Shown: positions 8,520 to 16,573, counted from the stretch's first letter. The stretch: DNA of 34,953 bases from Aestuariicoccus sp032586235 (GCF_032586235.1 NZ_JAWHTD010000038.1:1-34953); one strand, 5' to 3'. Notes: a model not told the origin generated them from the letters alone. Translations and numbers: made by a program.

Positions 8520-9407
8520 ATGCTCGATCTCGCCCAGAATACCCTGGACGGGATTGCGGCAGGGGCGGCCTATGCGCTGCTCGCCATTGGGTTCACGCTG
8601 ATCTTCGGTGTGATGCGGCGGCTCAACATCGCCTTCGGGCCGTCGATCATGGTCGGTGTCTTCCTGGGCGCGTGGGTCCATGCGCAATGGTCGGCGGGGC
8701 TCATTGGCGCGGCGGCGGCGACTTTCGCGGGCGTGCTCATTGCCTCGGTCTATGTCGAGCGGCTGTCCTTCGCGGCGATACGAGGCGACGCGGCGCTGGC
8801 CTCGATGGCGTCGAGCTTCGCGCTCTGGATGCAGCTCGAACAAGGCGTGGCGCTGGCCTTTCCGGGCCGCACCACGGCCTTCCCGACGCTTCCACAGCTC
8901 CCGGACGTTCGCTTTGCCGGCCTCTTCCTCGGTGGCGATGATCTGCTGGTCTTCGCCGTTGCCGGGGCAGTGCTGCTTTTGTTGCATCGACTGATCTACC
9001 ACAGCCACTTCGGGCTCGAGATGCGTGCGCTCGCCGACAGTCCGGAGGCCGCCGCCGTTTCGCAAGTGAATACGAGGCGCGTCGCCTTCCTGACATTCTG
9101 CCTAGCTGCCTTGGTCGGTGCCGTGGCGGGTATGCTGATCGCAGCGACCGATGGTCAGATCACCCCGAAATTCGGGCTCTGGGCAACGATGAAGGGGCTG
9201 ATCGCGATGATGATCGGCGGGCTTGGATCGCTCAGAGGCGCACTTCTGGGCGGGCTGGCGCTTGGCATCATCGAAGCGCAGGCGCAGTGGTATCTCGGGG
9301 CGGCCGCGCGCGAGATCGTGGTCTACGGCTTCCTCTTCCTCTGCCTGATCGCCTTGCCGGGCGGAATGGCAGGCGTGCGTGAGACCGGAGCGGAGCGGAA
9401 GCTCTGA
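8520..9407 (+). CDS. livH: Branched-chain amino acid-type ABC permease, LivH family (set 2)
   Basis: A second LivH-type permease, 295 residues, starting 3 bases after livF of set 1. It keeps the family's GFTLIFGVMRR segment and a C-terminal MMIGGLGSLRGALLGGLALG segment, and is hydrophobic throughout. It differs clearly from the first LivH along most of its length, so it is a second transporter or a heteromeric alternative, not a recent tandem duplicate. No second binding protein is encoded with it. It probably uses the binding protein at 3960 or one encoded elsewhere. Confidence 0.9.
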   Translation: MLDLAQNTLDGIAAGAAYALLAIGFTLIFGVMRRLNIAFGPSIMVGVFLGAWVHAQWSAGLIGAAAATFAGVLIASVYVERLSFAAIRGDAALASMASSFALWMQLEQGVALAFPGRTTAFPTLPQLPDVRFAGLFLGGDDLLVFAVAGAVLLLLHRLIYHSHFGLEMRALADSPEAAAVSQVNTRRVAFLTFCLAALVGAVAGMLIAATDGQITPKFGLWATMKGLIAMMIGGLGSLRGALLGGLALGIIEAQAQWYLGAAAREIVVYGFLFLCLIALPGGMAGVRETGAERKL

Positions 9408-9408
9408 G

Positions 9409-10299
9409 ATGGACCCGTTTCTCATCTCCGTCCTGAGCAACATCGGGCTCTTTTCTTTCCTCGCCTTGTCGGCCTGGATTCTCCTGATCGGCGGGGAAAT
9501 CAGTTTTGGCCAGCAGGCCTATTTCGCCATCGGCGCCTATGCCTCGGGCATCGCAAGCGCCCTCTGGGTCTGGCCCTTCGCCGTCGCCGTGCTTTGGGGA
9601 ACGGTCCTCGGTGCTGGCGTCGGTGCACTGGTCGCCTGGCCGGCAGCGCGGTTGTCGGGCGTCCACTACGCCATCGCGACGCTCGCCTTCGCGGAATTGA
9701 CCCGCGCCAGCCTAAATGTCTTTCGCTACCAGCGCGATGTCGAAGGCTACCTCACCGGCCCAGACGGCGCGAACGGGTTTCGCGACATCCGTTGGGTCTA
9801 CGAGGCCGGGATCGAGCCGGGACCGAATCTAACGATTATCGCCCTGTCGCTTGCGGGGGTGATCGCGCTCATCGGGTTGGCCGCGCGCCTGAACGTTATG
9901 GCACAGCTTCGCATGGTCGGCGAAGATCCGATCCTCGCCGCCATGCAGGGTGTGCGCGTCCTGCGCTGGAAGATCGGCGCCGGGGCGGCCGCCGGTGGCC
10001 TAGCGGGATTGGGCGGCGGGCTCTATGCCCATCTCGCCACCTATATCGAGCCTGCGCAATTCAGCGTCATGACCGGCGTTCACGCCGTCGCTTACGGGCT
10101 GATCGGAGGGCTCGGCACGGCGCTTGGCCCGATCCTCGGCGTGCTGATCGACATCGGGTTGCTGGAATCACTCCGGGCGCTCGCCGCATACCGGATGATC
10201 GTTTTCGGCGGCCTTGTCGCGATCATCCTGATCCTGCGGCCAAGGGGCATACTGGACGAAACGCTTGTCGCAAAGGTGCGCTCGTGGGTGCGGCGCTAG
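9409..10299 (+). CDS. livM: Branched-chain amino acid-type ABC permease, LivM family (set 2)
   Basis: A 296-residue LivM-type permease paired with the preceding LivH. I use the ATG at 9409, one base after the livH stop, because the protein then begins with a normal membrane segment; the frame runs 10 codons further upstream into livH. The family's YFAIGAYASGI segment and the LIGGLGTALGPILGV coupling segment are present. Its end overlaps the next gene's GTG start by 16 bases, so translation is coupled. Together with the other set 2 genes it forms a complete four-gene permease/ATPase cassette lacking only a binding protein. Confidence 0.9.
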   Translation: MDPFLISVLSNIGLFSFLALSAWILLIGGEISFGQQAYFAIGAYASGIASALWVWPFAVAVLWGTVLGAGVGALVAWPAARLSGVHYAIATLAFAELTRASLNVFRYQRDVEGYLTGPDGANGFRDIRWVYEAGIEPGPNLTIIALSLAGVIALIGLAARLNVMAQLRMVGEDPILAAMQGVRVLRWKIGAGAAAGGLAGLGGGLYAHLATYIEPAQFSVMTGVHAVAYGLIGGLGTALGPILGVLIDIGLLESLRALAAYRMIVFGGLVAIILILRPRGILDETLVAKVRSWVRR

Positions 10300-11024
10300 A
10301 GATCAGGGGCCTGACGCTCCGTTTCGGCGGGGTGACGGCGCTCGAAGAGCTCGACCTGTCGGTCGCGGCCGGAGCCGTCCTAGGCGTCGCAGGTCCGAAC
10401 GGATCGGGAAAGTCGAGCCTGATCAACGTTCTGACGGGTCATTACCCGGCAAGCGGAGCGATTTCTCTCGACGGCCAGCAGATTGGGCATCTCCCCGCGC
10501 CCGAGCGCGCGCGACTGGGCATGGTTCGGACTTTCCAGTCCCCGCGTGTGTATCGGCGGATGAGCGTCATCGACAACATGCGGGCCGCGTTACACGCCAT
10601 CCGCCCCACCTTTCAGCGACGAGCCGACCGACGCCGCCAGGAGGAGTGGCTCTTCGACGGCCTCGCCCTTTTCGGCCTGAACCATCTGGCGGAGGCGATG
10701 CCGGACACGCTGACACATTACGAACTTCGGCTGCTCGAACTGGCGCGGGCCTATGCAACTGGCGCAAGACTTGTGCTCCTCGACGAACCCACAGTCGGCG
10801 CGACAGAAGATGAGGCAAATCGTCTGCGCGGAGTCCTCGTCAATCACCTGATGCCTGGGCGCACGGTCATCCTCGTCGAGCACAGGCTGGATATGCTCCG
10901 CGCGCTCTGCACGGAGCTTGTCGTGCTGCAGGCGGGGCGAAAGATCGCCCTGGGCCGGCCCGACGAAGTCCTCGCGCAGCCACAGATCAGGGCCTGTCTC
11001 ATGGGAGAGCTTACAGATGCTTGA
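10284..11024 (+). CDS. livG: ABC ATPase, LivG family (set 2), degenerate signature motif
   Basis: A 246-residue LivG-like ATPase read from a GTG at 10284 inside the end of livM. Walker A is GPNGSGKS (residues 37-44), Walker B is LVLLDEP and the switch region VEHRLDML is present. The ABC signature, which in this family should read LSYGE or LSGGQ, is LTHYE (residues 143-147): the serine is threonine and the conserved glycine is replaced. In ABC heterodimers such a change usually leaves one of the two ATP sites weak or inactive. Its partner at 11017 has a normal signature. The gene overlaps its partner by 8 bases. The frame is intact, so this is divergence, not decay. Confidence 0.88.
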   Translation: MGAALEIRGLTLRFGGVTALEELDLSVAAGAVLGVAGPNGSGKSSLINVLTGHYPASGAISLDGQQIGHLPAPERARLGMVRTFQSPRVYRRMSVIDNMRAALHAIRPTFQRRADRRRQEEWLFDGLALFGLNHLAEAMPDTLTHYELRLLELARAYATGARLVLLDEPTVGATEDEANRLRGVLVNHLMPGRTVILVEHRLDMLRALCTELVVLQAGRKIALGRPDEVLAQPQIRACLMGELTDA

Positions 11025-11706
11025 CGCGCAAGACCTGGCCATTTCATGGCGCGGCGCTGCGGTAATCGCCGGTGCCAGTTTCACTGTTGAAGCGAGCGAA
11101 ATCGTGGTTCTGACCGGATCGAACGGATCGGGGAAATCCTCTCTCATCAGGGCATTGATTGGCCTGTCTCCGGTCTCCGGAGGTCGCGTGATCTGGGACG
11201 GAACCGACGTGACCGACCGCCCGTATCATGCGCGGGACGGGATGGCTCTGGTGCCCGAGGGACGCCAGCTCGCGCCAAGACTGACAGTCGAAGAAACGCT
11301 GATCCTTGGCGCGGGCCGGGTCGGTCACGCCGGGCGGGTCTCGACGATGCGGAAGGTTTTCGACCGCTTCCCAATCCTGCAATCGCGCAAGGACCAGCCC
11401 GCGGGGACACTGTCGGGGGGCGAGGCACAGATGTTGAGCGTGAGCCGCGCCTTGATGTCACGCCCACGCTTGCTGGTGCTGGACGAGCCGACGCTCGGAC
11501 TTTCGCCTGCTGCGGCGAAGGCGGTCTTCGCGATGCTGAAAGAGTTGCGCAGCGAGGGGATCGGCATGCTGCTCACGGATCAGGACAGCCGCGCCGCGTT
11601 GGCTCTGGCCGACCGCGCCTTTTCGCTCTCCAAACGGCGTCTGCATCCGCAGGCGGCGCTCTGCCCCACCTCTGAAATCCGGGAGACCACACCATGTTCC
11701 GCCTGA
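11017..11706 (+). CDS. livF: Branched-chain amino acid-type ABC ATPase, LivF family (set 2)
   Basis: A 229-residue LivF-type ATPase whose ATG at 11017 overlaps the livG end. Walker A is GSNGSGKSS, the signature LSGGEAQMLSVSRAL is complete, and Walker B is LLVLDEP. The switch region reads LTDQDS, with Asp where many ABC proteins have His or Gln-Asn, a further deviation. The C terminus is short and proline-rich and overlaps the next gene by 13 bases. It completes the second Liv-type cassette. The transporter is probably functional, with ATP hydrolysis concentrated at one site; that last point is inference from motifs. Confidence 0.9.
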   Translation: MLDAQDLAISWRGAAVIAGASFTVEASEIVVLTGSNGSGKSSLIRALIGLSPVSGGRVIWDGTDVTDRPYHARDGMALVPEGRQLAPRLTVEETLILGAGRVGHAGRVSTMRKVFDRFPILQSRKDQPAGTLSGGEAQMLSVSRALMSRPRLLVLDEPTLGLSPAAAKAVFAMLKELRSEGIGMLLTDQDSRAALALADRAFSLSKRRLHPQAALCPTSEIRETTPCSA

Positions 11707-12062
11707 TCGTCGCCGTCCTCATCTGCATCGCCCCCCCGGCGCTGGCCGAGCGCATTCTGGCAGAGGCAACCTGTTCGCCGACGCACACCGAACTGCAATT
11801 CCGTTGCGAGATCGCTCTCAACGAAGGCGGAGCACCTGTCGACGGCGCGGCTTTCACGGTCAAGCCGGATATGCCGTCGATGCCGATGGCGCACAACATT
11901 CCGCCGGTTCCAGCCGAACCGACAGACACGCCCGGAGTCTATTCGGCCCAACTGGAGCTTCAGATGCTGGGCGACTGGACGCTCACGCTGGACCTGACCA
12001 AGCCGCGCCGCGATCGCATCGTGGTGTCCCATAAATTCGACGACGCCGTACCGAACCATTAG
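11694..12062 (+). CDS. Small exported YtkA/FixH-like protein
   Basis: A 122-residue protein with an N-terminal signal peptide (MFRLIVAVLICIAPPALAE) followed by a compact beta-rich domain. The segment MPSMPMAHN, then a Pro-rich stretch, GVY and LGDWTLTLDL match the general pattern of the YtkA-like/FixH-like periplasmic domains. These small domains often accompany metal or membrane-transport functions, with the Met/His cluster a possible metal contact. There are two Cys in the mature part (TCSPTHTELQFRC), likely a disulfide. It overlaps the end of livF by 13 bases, so it is co-expressed as the last gene of the transporter operon. Its role there is unknown; a periplasmic accessory to uptake is a guess. 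Confidence 0.7.
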   Translation: MFRLIVAVLICIAPPALAERILAEATCSPTHTELQFRCEIALNEGGAPVDGAAFTVKPDMPSMPMAHNIPPVPAEPTDTPGVYSAQLELQMLGDWTLTLDLTKPRRDRIVVSHKFDDAVPNH

Positions 12063-12094
12063 TCCAGAGACCATTCCGGCCATAGCGGCTCGAA

Positions 12095-13045
12095 CTAGGC
12101 GCCGGTCATTTCAGGCTGATCCTCGGCCCGCCAGATGCCCCGCGCGACCAGATCGCGGATGACCTCGATCGTGATCCTCTCCAGCTCGCGGCTGGCGGCC
12201 GTCACGGGCTTGGCGGGGTTGCGCACAAGATAGACCGGGCGGGTCATGCGGGGCTCCACGATCGGGGCCATGATCAACTCGCCCCGTTCAACGAAATCGA
12301 TGGCCGCAGCAGGGGCGAGGATCGTGTAGCCCGAGCCGCGCGACACCATCGTCTTGATCTGGCTGAGCGCATCCATCTCGGTTGCCACGTTCAGCTGCAC
12401 GCCCTGGCTACGGGTGAAACGGTCGATCATCGTCCGAAGCCCGTGATGCTTCGAAGGGAGCACGAGCTCGACCGGGGCAACTTCGGACAGCTTCACAGCC
12501 GACCCCGCCCGTGTCTCGAACGGCCAGGCATCGGGTGCGGAGAAGAAGAACAGGTCTTCGGTCATAAGCTGGCGGTGGGTCAGGTGCCGGACCGCACTGA
12601 TGTCATAGAGGATGCCGAGGTCGATGGACTGATCCTCCAGCCACGTCTGGATGAAGCCGCTCATGGCCTCGATCGCGCGCAGCCGGACCTTCGGCAGTTC
12701 CAGCCGCACCGTCTCGGCCAGCGGGACCGACAGCACCATCGACACGGAACTCGGCAGGCCAAAACTGACGTCTCCCATCGGCTCCGAGCCGGATCGGCGG
12801 ACCGCCTCGACGGCGTTTTCCAACGCGCCCACGATTTCGCGCGCGTAGCTCAAGAGCACCTCGCCCGCCTGCGTGAGTGACACGCCGCGTGGGCTGCGTT
12901 CCAACAGCTTCACGCCAAGATCGCGCTCAAGCGACAGGACATGCTGAGAGAGCGAAGGCTGGGCGACATTCACCCTCTGCGCCGCCGCCGAGAGCGATCC
13001 CTCCTCGGCAATCGCGATGAAATACCTCAGTTGCTTGATATCCAT
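12095..13045 (-). CDS. LysR-type transcriptional regulator
   Basis: A 316-residue LysR regulator with an N-terminal winged helix-turn-helix (about residues 3-62, including the recognition segment VAQPSLSQHVLSLE) and a periplasmic-binding-protein-like effector domain. I choose the ATG at 13045 because the family starts MDIKQLRYF and a GGGGAGG ribosome site precedes it; an ATG at 13066 would add MARGGAR. It ends 32 bases from the convergent YtkA-like gene and diverges from the CoA-transferase gene across 116 bases. This is the classic arrangement for a LysR protein controlling its divergent neighbour in response to a pathway compound. It may also control the transporter operon. The effector domain resembles Nac/Cbl-like members only generally. 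Confidence 0.92.
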   Translation of the reverse strand: MDIKQLRYFIAIAEEGSLSAAAQRVNVAQPSLSQHVLSLERDLGVKLLERSPRGVSLTQAGEVLLSYAREIVGALENAVEAVRRSGSEPMGDVSFGLPSSVSMVLSVPLAETVRLELPKVRLRAIEAMSGFIQTWLEDQSIDLGILYDISAVRHLTHRQLMTEDLFFFSAPDAWPFETRAGSAVKLSEVAPVELVLPSKHHGLRTMIDRFTRSQGVQLNVATEMDALSQIKTMVSRGSGYTILAPAAAIDFVERGELIMAPIVEPRMTRPVYLVRNPAKPVTAASRELERITIEVIRDLVARGIWRAEDQPEMTGA

Positions 13046-13161
13046 ACGCGCACCTCCCCTTGCCATAGTAATTTCTTCTAGCAAGGGGAGGAAGAGGGTA
13101 TTTCCGCGCTGGCCGTCGGGCATGGGATACCGGGGGCGACAAAACAGAGGACGCTCGACCC
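13046..13161. promoter_or_regulatory. LysR / CoA-transferase divergent promoter with an 11-base inverted repeat
   Basis: The region between the divergent LysR and CoA-transferase genes. It contains a perfect 11-base inverted repeat: CCTCCCCTTGC at 13053-13063 and GCAAGGGGAGG at 13081-13091, with a 17-base AT-rich spacer. As DNA it is a candidate operator. As RNA read leftward it would form a stem-loop in which one arm contains the LysR Shine-Dalgarno sequence, so folding would hide the ribosome site. Both readings could be true. The promoter elements themselves could not be assigned. Confidence 0.6.
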
Positions 13162-14310
13162 ATGCAGGATCTTGAAGGAATAACGGTTGTTGCGCTGGAA
13201 CAGGCGGTGGCTGCACCCTATGCCTCGGGCAGATTGGCGGACGCAGGGGCGCGGGTCATCAAGATCGAGCGCGCGGAAGGCGACTTCGCACGGGGATACG
13301 ACTCACTTGTGAACGGCGAAAGCGCCTATTTCGTCTGGCTGAACCGGGGCAAGGAATCGATCCGGCTGGATGTGAAAAAGCCGGACGACCACGCAATTCT
13401 CGACCGCATGATCGCGGGCGCGGACGTGTTCATCCAGAACCTCGCGCCCGGCGCGGCCGCCCGGCTCGGCTTCGGGGCGGACGCGCTGCTCGCGCGGTTT
13501 CCCCGGCTCATCCATTGCTCGATTTCCGGCTACGGCGAAGAGGGCCCCTACCGCGACCAGAAGGCCTATGATCTGCTCATTCAGGCAGAAAGCGGCCTCT
13601 GCGCGATCAACGGGACCGAAGACGGTGCGGCCCGTGTCGGCGTGTCGGTCTGCGACATCGCGGCAGGGATGACGGCATTTCAAGCCATCTTGCAGGCGCT
13701 TTTCGCGCGCGAGCGTAGCGGCAGGGGCCGTGCGATCGACGTGTCGCTCTTTCATGCCATGGCCGACTGGATGAACGTGCCTTACCTCCAAACGCGTTAC
13801 GGCGGCAAGCCGCCCGCGCGGGTCGGGCTCAAACACCCCTCGATCGCGCCCTACGGTGCCTACGATTGTTCCGACGGTAAGGCGGTGCTGATCTCGATCC
13901 AGAACGAGCGGGAATGGCAACGGCTTTGTGCGGACGCCCTCGACGATGAGAGCCTCGCCACCGATCCGCGCTTTGTCACGAACACGCTGCGCGTGGCGAA
14001 CCGGCCTGCCCTCGAAGCACGCGTTTCCGAAGTCTTCGCCCGCTTCACGCGCGACGAGATGATTGAGCGCCTGAAGTCGGCTCGAATCGCGTTCGGGCGA
14101 CTGTCCGATCTCGATGACCTTATGGCCCACCCCCAGAACCGGCTGATCACCGTCACCACAAGCGCGGGCGAGATCGAGATGCTGGCACCAGGCGCCGTCA
14201 TTCGCGGCGAGGCGCCAAGCTATCGCCCGGTCCCGGCCCTCGGCGTCCATGACGCGCCCCTCCGCGCGGAGTTCGGCCCGCCCGTCCGCGCCCGCAAAGC
14301 GACAGCCTAG
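13162..14310 (+). CDS. CaiB/BaiF (class III) CoA-transferase
   Basis: A 382-residue family III CoA-transferase, which moves CoA between a thioester and a free carboxylic acid through an aspartyl-enzyme intermediate. The expected nucleophile is Asp137 in the conserved AYDLLIQAESG segment, and the N-terminal ALEQAVAAPYASGRLADAGA pattern is typical. Length is slightly short but complete. It is the first gene of the second rightward operon, directly opposite the LysR gene, so it probably performs the first CoA activation of the imported acid. CoA donor and acceptor are not predictable. Family members with similar neighbours act on C4-C5 dicarboxylates, oxalate/formate, carnitine, aromatic acids, and the glutathionylated acid in isoprene degradation (IsoG). 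Because the acyl-CoA synthetase downstream is interrupted, this enzyme may be the main activator. Confidence 0.93.
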   Translation: MQDLEGITVVALEQAVAAPYASGRLADAGARVIKIERAEGDFARGYDSLVNGESAYFVWLNRGKESIRLDVKKPDDHAILDRMIAGADVFIQNLAPGAAARLGFGADALLARFPRLIHCSISGYGEEGPYRDQKAYDLLIQAESGLCAINGTEDGAARVGVSVCDIAAGMTAFQAILQALFARERSGRGRAIDVSLFHAMADWMNVPYLQTRYGGKPPARVGLKHPSIAPYGAYDCSDGKAVLISIQNEREWQRLCADALDDESLATDPRFVTNTLRVANRPALEARVSEVFARFTRDEMIERLKSARIAFGRLSDLDDLMAHPQNRLITVTTSAGEIEMLAPGAVIRGEAPSYRPVPALGVHDAPLRAEFGPPVRARKATA

Positions 14311-14329
14311 AAGATATTCCTATGGGAAC

Positions 14330-14350
14330 CGGTAAGAAACGATCTTACCG
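14330..14350. promoter_or_regulatory. Palindrome between CoA-transferase and GST genes
   Basis: An 8-base inverted repeat, CGGTAAGA (14330-14337) and TCTTACCG (14343-14350), with a 5-base AACGA spacer. It lies in the 105-base gap between the CoA-transferase stop and the GST start, the largest gap inside this operon. There is no U-run after it, so it is not a standard terminator. It could be an operator for a dimeric regulator at an internal promoter, or an RNA hairpin that adjusts downstream expression. Confidence 0.45.
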
Positions 14351-14415
14351 CCCAATGGGGACCCAATGATACGGTTTCAGCGACGAGACCGACGACATAC
14401 CAAGGGAGGAGCACC

Positions 14416-15363
14416 ATGTCCGACATCATCCTGCACCATTACGATCTTTCGCCGTTCTCGGAGAAGATCCGCCTGGCCCTCGGCTATAAGGGGCTCGACT
14501 GGCATTCGGTCATCGTCGAGGCGGTGCCGCCGCGCCCGCTTCTCGATAGGCTGACCGGCGGGTATCGCCGCGTGCCGGTATTGCAGGTCGGCGCCGACAT
14601 CTATTGCGACACCGAAGTGATTTTCCGCGCGCTTGAGCGGATCAAGCCCGAACCCACGCTTTATCCGACCGGCGAAGGCATGTCGAAGGCGCTGTCGCTC
14701 TGGTGGGATCGGTCGACCTGGAAGCCCGCCATCGGCATTCTGGTCGACTATATCGGCGAGCACCTGCCCGAGGAATTTCTGAAGGACCGCAAGGACCATT
14801 ACCTCGGCTACGACATTTCGAAGGATGGAATGGCGCCGATGCTGCCCGCCTATGTCCAGCAAATGACGGCCTTCGCCGATTGGCTGGCCTCGATCCTGCG
14901 CGAGAACGGCGATTATCTGACGGGCGACCGGCTGAGCGCCGCCGATCTGACATGTCACCACTCGCTCTGGCTGCTGCGGGCCAATTGCGGTGCCGACGCG
15001 ATTGACGCCCAGCTGAAACTTGCGCCCGAGGTGGTTGCCTGGATGGACCGGATCGGTGCCATCGGACATGGAAGCAAGACTGACATGACGCCGGAAAAAG
15101 CGGTGACGGTGGCCAAGGCGGCAACGCCTGCCGATCCCGGCCTCGGCGACAATGACCCCTCGGGCATCGCTCTCGGTACGAAAGTCTCTGTGACGCCCGA
15201 CGACAACGCACGCGTACCCGTGACTGGCACACTGGTCGGTGCGGACGCGCAAGAGGTCGTCGTTGCCATCGACAGCCCGGAAGCCGGAGGGCTTCACGTG
15301 CATTTCCCGCGCGCCGGGTTCGAGACCATTGCAGAATCCAACAGCGCCCGCAGCGCCGCCTGA
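14416..15363 (+). CDS. Glutathione S-transferase with C-terminal extension
   Basis: A 315-residue GST-like protein, longer than the usual 200-230. Residues 3-80 form the thioredoxin-like domain, with HHYDLSPFSEKIRLALGYKG holding the probable catalytic serine and RRVPVL the cis-proline. Residues about 90-220 form the helical domain. The last 80-90 residues are an added beta-rich segment (GTKVSVTPDD to FPRAGF) not needed for the GST fold. The start is supported by GGGAGGA just upstream. This second GST in the cluster differs strongly from the one at 2203. With the SDR genes and the CoA-transferase it supports a glutathione-using step in the pathway, such as opening an epoxide, removing a leaving group or isomerising a double bond. 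The exact reaction is not predictable. Confidence 0.85.
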   Translation: MSDIILHHYDLSPFSEKIRLALGYKGLDWHSVIVEAVPPRPLLDRLTGGYRRVPVLQVGADIYCDTEVIFRALERIKPEPTLYPTGEGMSKALSLWWDRSTWKPAIGILVDYIGEHLPEEFLKDRKDHYLGYDISKDGMAPMLPAYVQQMTAFADWLASILRENGDYLTGDRLSAADLTCHHSLWLLRANCGADAIDAQLKLAPEVVAWMDRIGAIGHGSKTDMTPEKAVTVAKAATPADPGLGDNDPSGIALGTKVSVTPDDNARVPVTGTLVGADAQEVVVAIDSPEAGGLHVHFPRAGFETIAESNSARSAA

Positions 15364-15378
15364 TTAGGAGAGAAGGAC

Positions 15379-15810
15379 ATGAAAAACATGAACGACATGG
15401 ACACCATCGCCGCCAACAAGCAGCGCGCCCGCGACTACTTCAAGGCGTTTGCCACCCAGGACAAGGAATGGCTCGAAGCCAATGTCGCGCCGACCTACGT
15501 TCGGCAGGACACCACACTGCCCTTCGAGGTGAAAGGCCCCGAGGGCGTGCTGGCACTCGGTGACGTGTTGCTGGGGGCCTTCTCAGAGGTTGAGCTCGAT
15601 ATCCAGGACGTAATCGCCGAGAACGACAAGGTGCTGGTGCATCTGCGCTTCCGCGGCGTTCAGTCCGGCCCGTTCGGCGACCATCCGGCCTCGAACAAAC
15701 GGTTCGACGTCATGGTGCTCGATTTCTTCCGCATGGAAAACGGCATGATCGCCGAGCAGTGGCCCGCCATCGACAATATCGGGCTGCAACAGCAGATCGG
15801 GATGCTCTGA
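15379..15810 (+). CDS. SnoaL-like / NTF2-fold protein
   Basis: A 143-residue protein of the SnoaL-like group of the NTF2 fold, a cone-shaped small domain found in polyketide cyclases, hydratases, isomerases and many uncharacterised proteins. The N-terminal helix (ARDYFKAFATQDKEWLEANV), the middle VLVHLRFRGVQSGPF and the C-terminal DFFRMENGMIAEQWPAIDN segments fit the family; the Met/Asn-rich start is preceded by AGGAGAGAAGG. His and Asp residues typical of the active pocket are present, but no specific catalytic pair can be assigned. It lies between the GST and SDR genes, so an isomerase, hydratase or ring-opening role on a pathway intermediate is plausible. Confidence 0.8.
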   Translation: MKNMNDMDTIAANKQRARDYFKAFATQDKEWLEANVAPTYVRQDTTLPFEVKGPEGVLALGDVLLGAFSEVELDIQDVIAENDKVLVHLRFRGVQSGPFGDHPASNKRFDVMVLDFFRMENGMIAEQWPAIDNIGLQQQIGML

Positions 15811-15814
15811 GACC

Positions 15815-16558
15815 ATGCGTCTGGAGGGCAAATCGGCGCTTGTAACGGGAGCGGCCTCGGGCTTCGGGGCCGCGATTGCCGAGACCTTCGCGCGGGAAGG
15901 CGCGAAGGTCACCATTCTGGACCTGAACGGCAATGGCGCGGCCGAGGTTGCGAGCCGCTGCGGCGGCGCGTCGGTTCAGGGCGATGTAACGCGCGCCGCC
16001 GATATCGCGGCGGCCGTAACCGCCGCGCGAGATCATGGCGGTGCGCTCGACATCGTCGTCAACAACGCCGGCTGGACGCATCGCAACAAGCCGATGCTCG
16101 AGGTCACGGAGGAAGAATACGAGCGGCTCTACGACATCAATGTCCGCTCGATCTTTCACATGACACGGGCATGCGTGCCGGTGATGCGCGATCAGGGAGG
16201 CGGCGTGATCCTCAACATCGGCTCGACAGCCGGCATCCGCCCCCGTCCCGGCCTGACCTGGTATAATTCCACCAAGGGGGCCGTGAACCTGCTGTCGAAA
16301 TCCATGGCCGTCGAACTGGCCCCCGACCGGATCCGGGTGAATTGCGTGGCGCCCGTGATCGGCGCGACAGCCCTTCTCGAAAGCTTCATGGGCGTGCCCG
16401 ATACGCCCGAGAACCGCGCGAAATTCGTGGCGACTATCCCGCTGGGCCGCATGTCGGAGCCGCAGGACATCGCCAATGCTTGCCTCTACCTCGCGTCGGA
16501 CGAGGCCGAGTTCATCACCGGCACGGTCTTCGAGGTCGACGGCGGGCGCACCGTGTGA
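15815..16558 (+). CDS. SDR family oxidoreductase (FabG-like)
   Basis: A 247-residue classical SDR beginning 4 bases after the SnoaL-like gene. The cofactor loop TGAASGFG, the structural NNAG, the catalytic Ser of IGSTAG and the YNSTK pair are all present, as is the C-terminal TGTVFEVDGG. Asp after the second strand (ILDLNGN) suggests NAD(H). It should interconvert a secondary alcohol and ketone, perhaps as an acyl-CoA or free acid. Four genes around it (GST, SnoaL-like, CitE-like, CitF-like) are tightly packed on the same strand, so it acts in the same pathway. It is not close to the two other SDRs in the window beyond family features. Confidence 0.92.
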   Translation: MRLEGKSALVTGAASGFGAAIAETFAREGAKVTILDLNGNGAAEVASRCGGASVQGDVTRAADIAAAVTAARDHGGALDIVVNNAGWTHRNKPMLEVTEEEYERLYDINVRSIFHMTRACVPVMRDQGGGVILNIGSTAGIRPRPGLTWYNSTKGAVNLLSKSMAVELAPDRIRVNCVAPVIGATALLESFMGVPDTPENRAKFVATIPLGRMSEPQDIANACLYLASDEAEFITGTVFEVDGGRTV

Positions 16559-16573
16559 CAAGGATCGTGAGCC

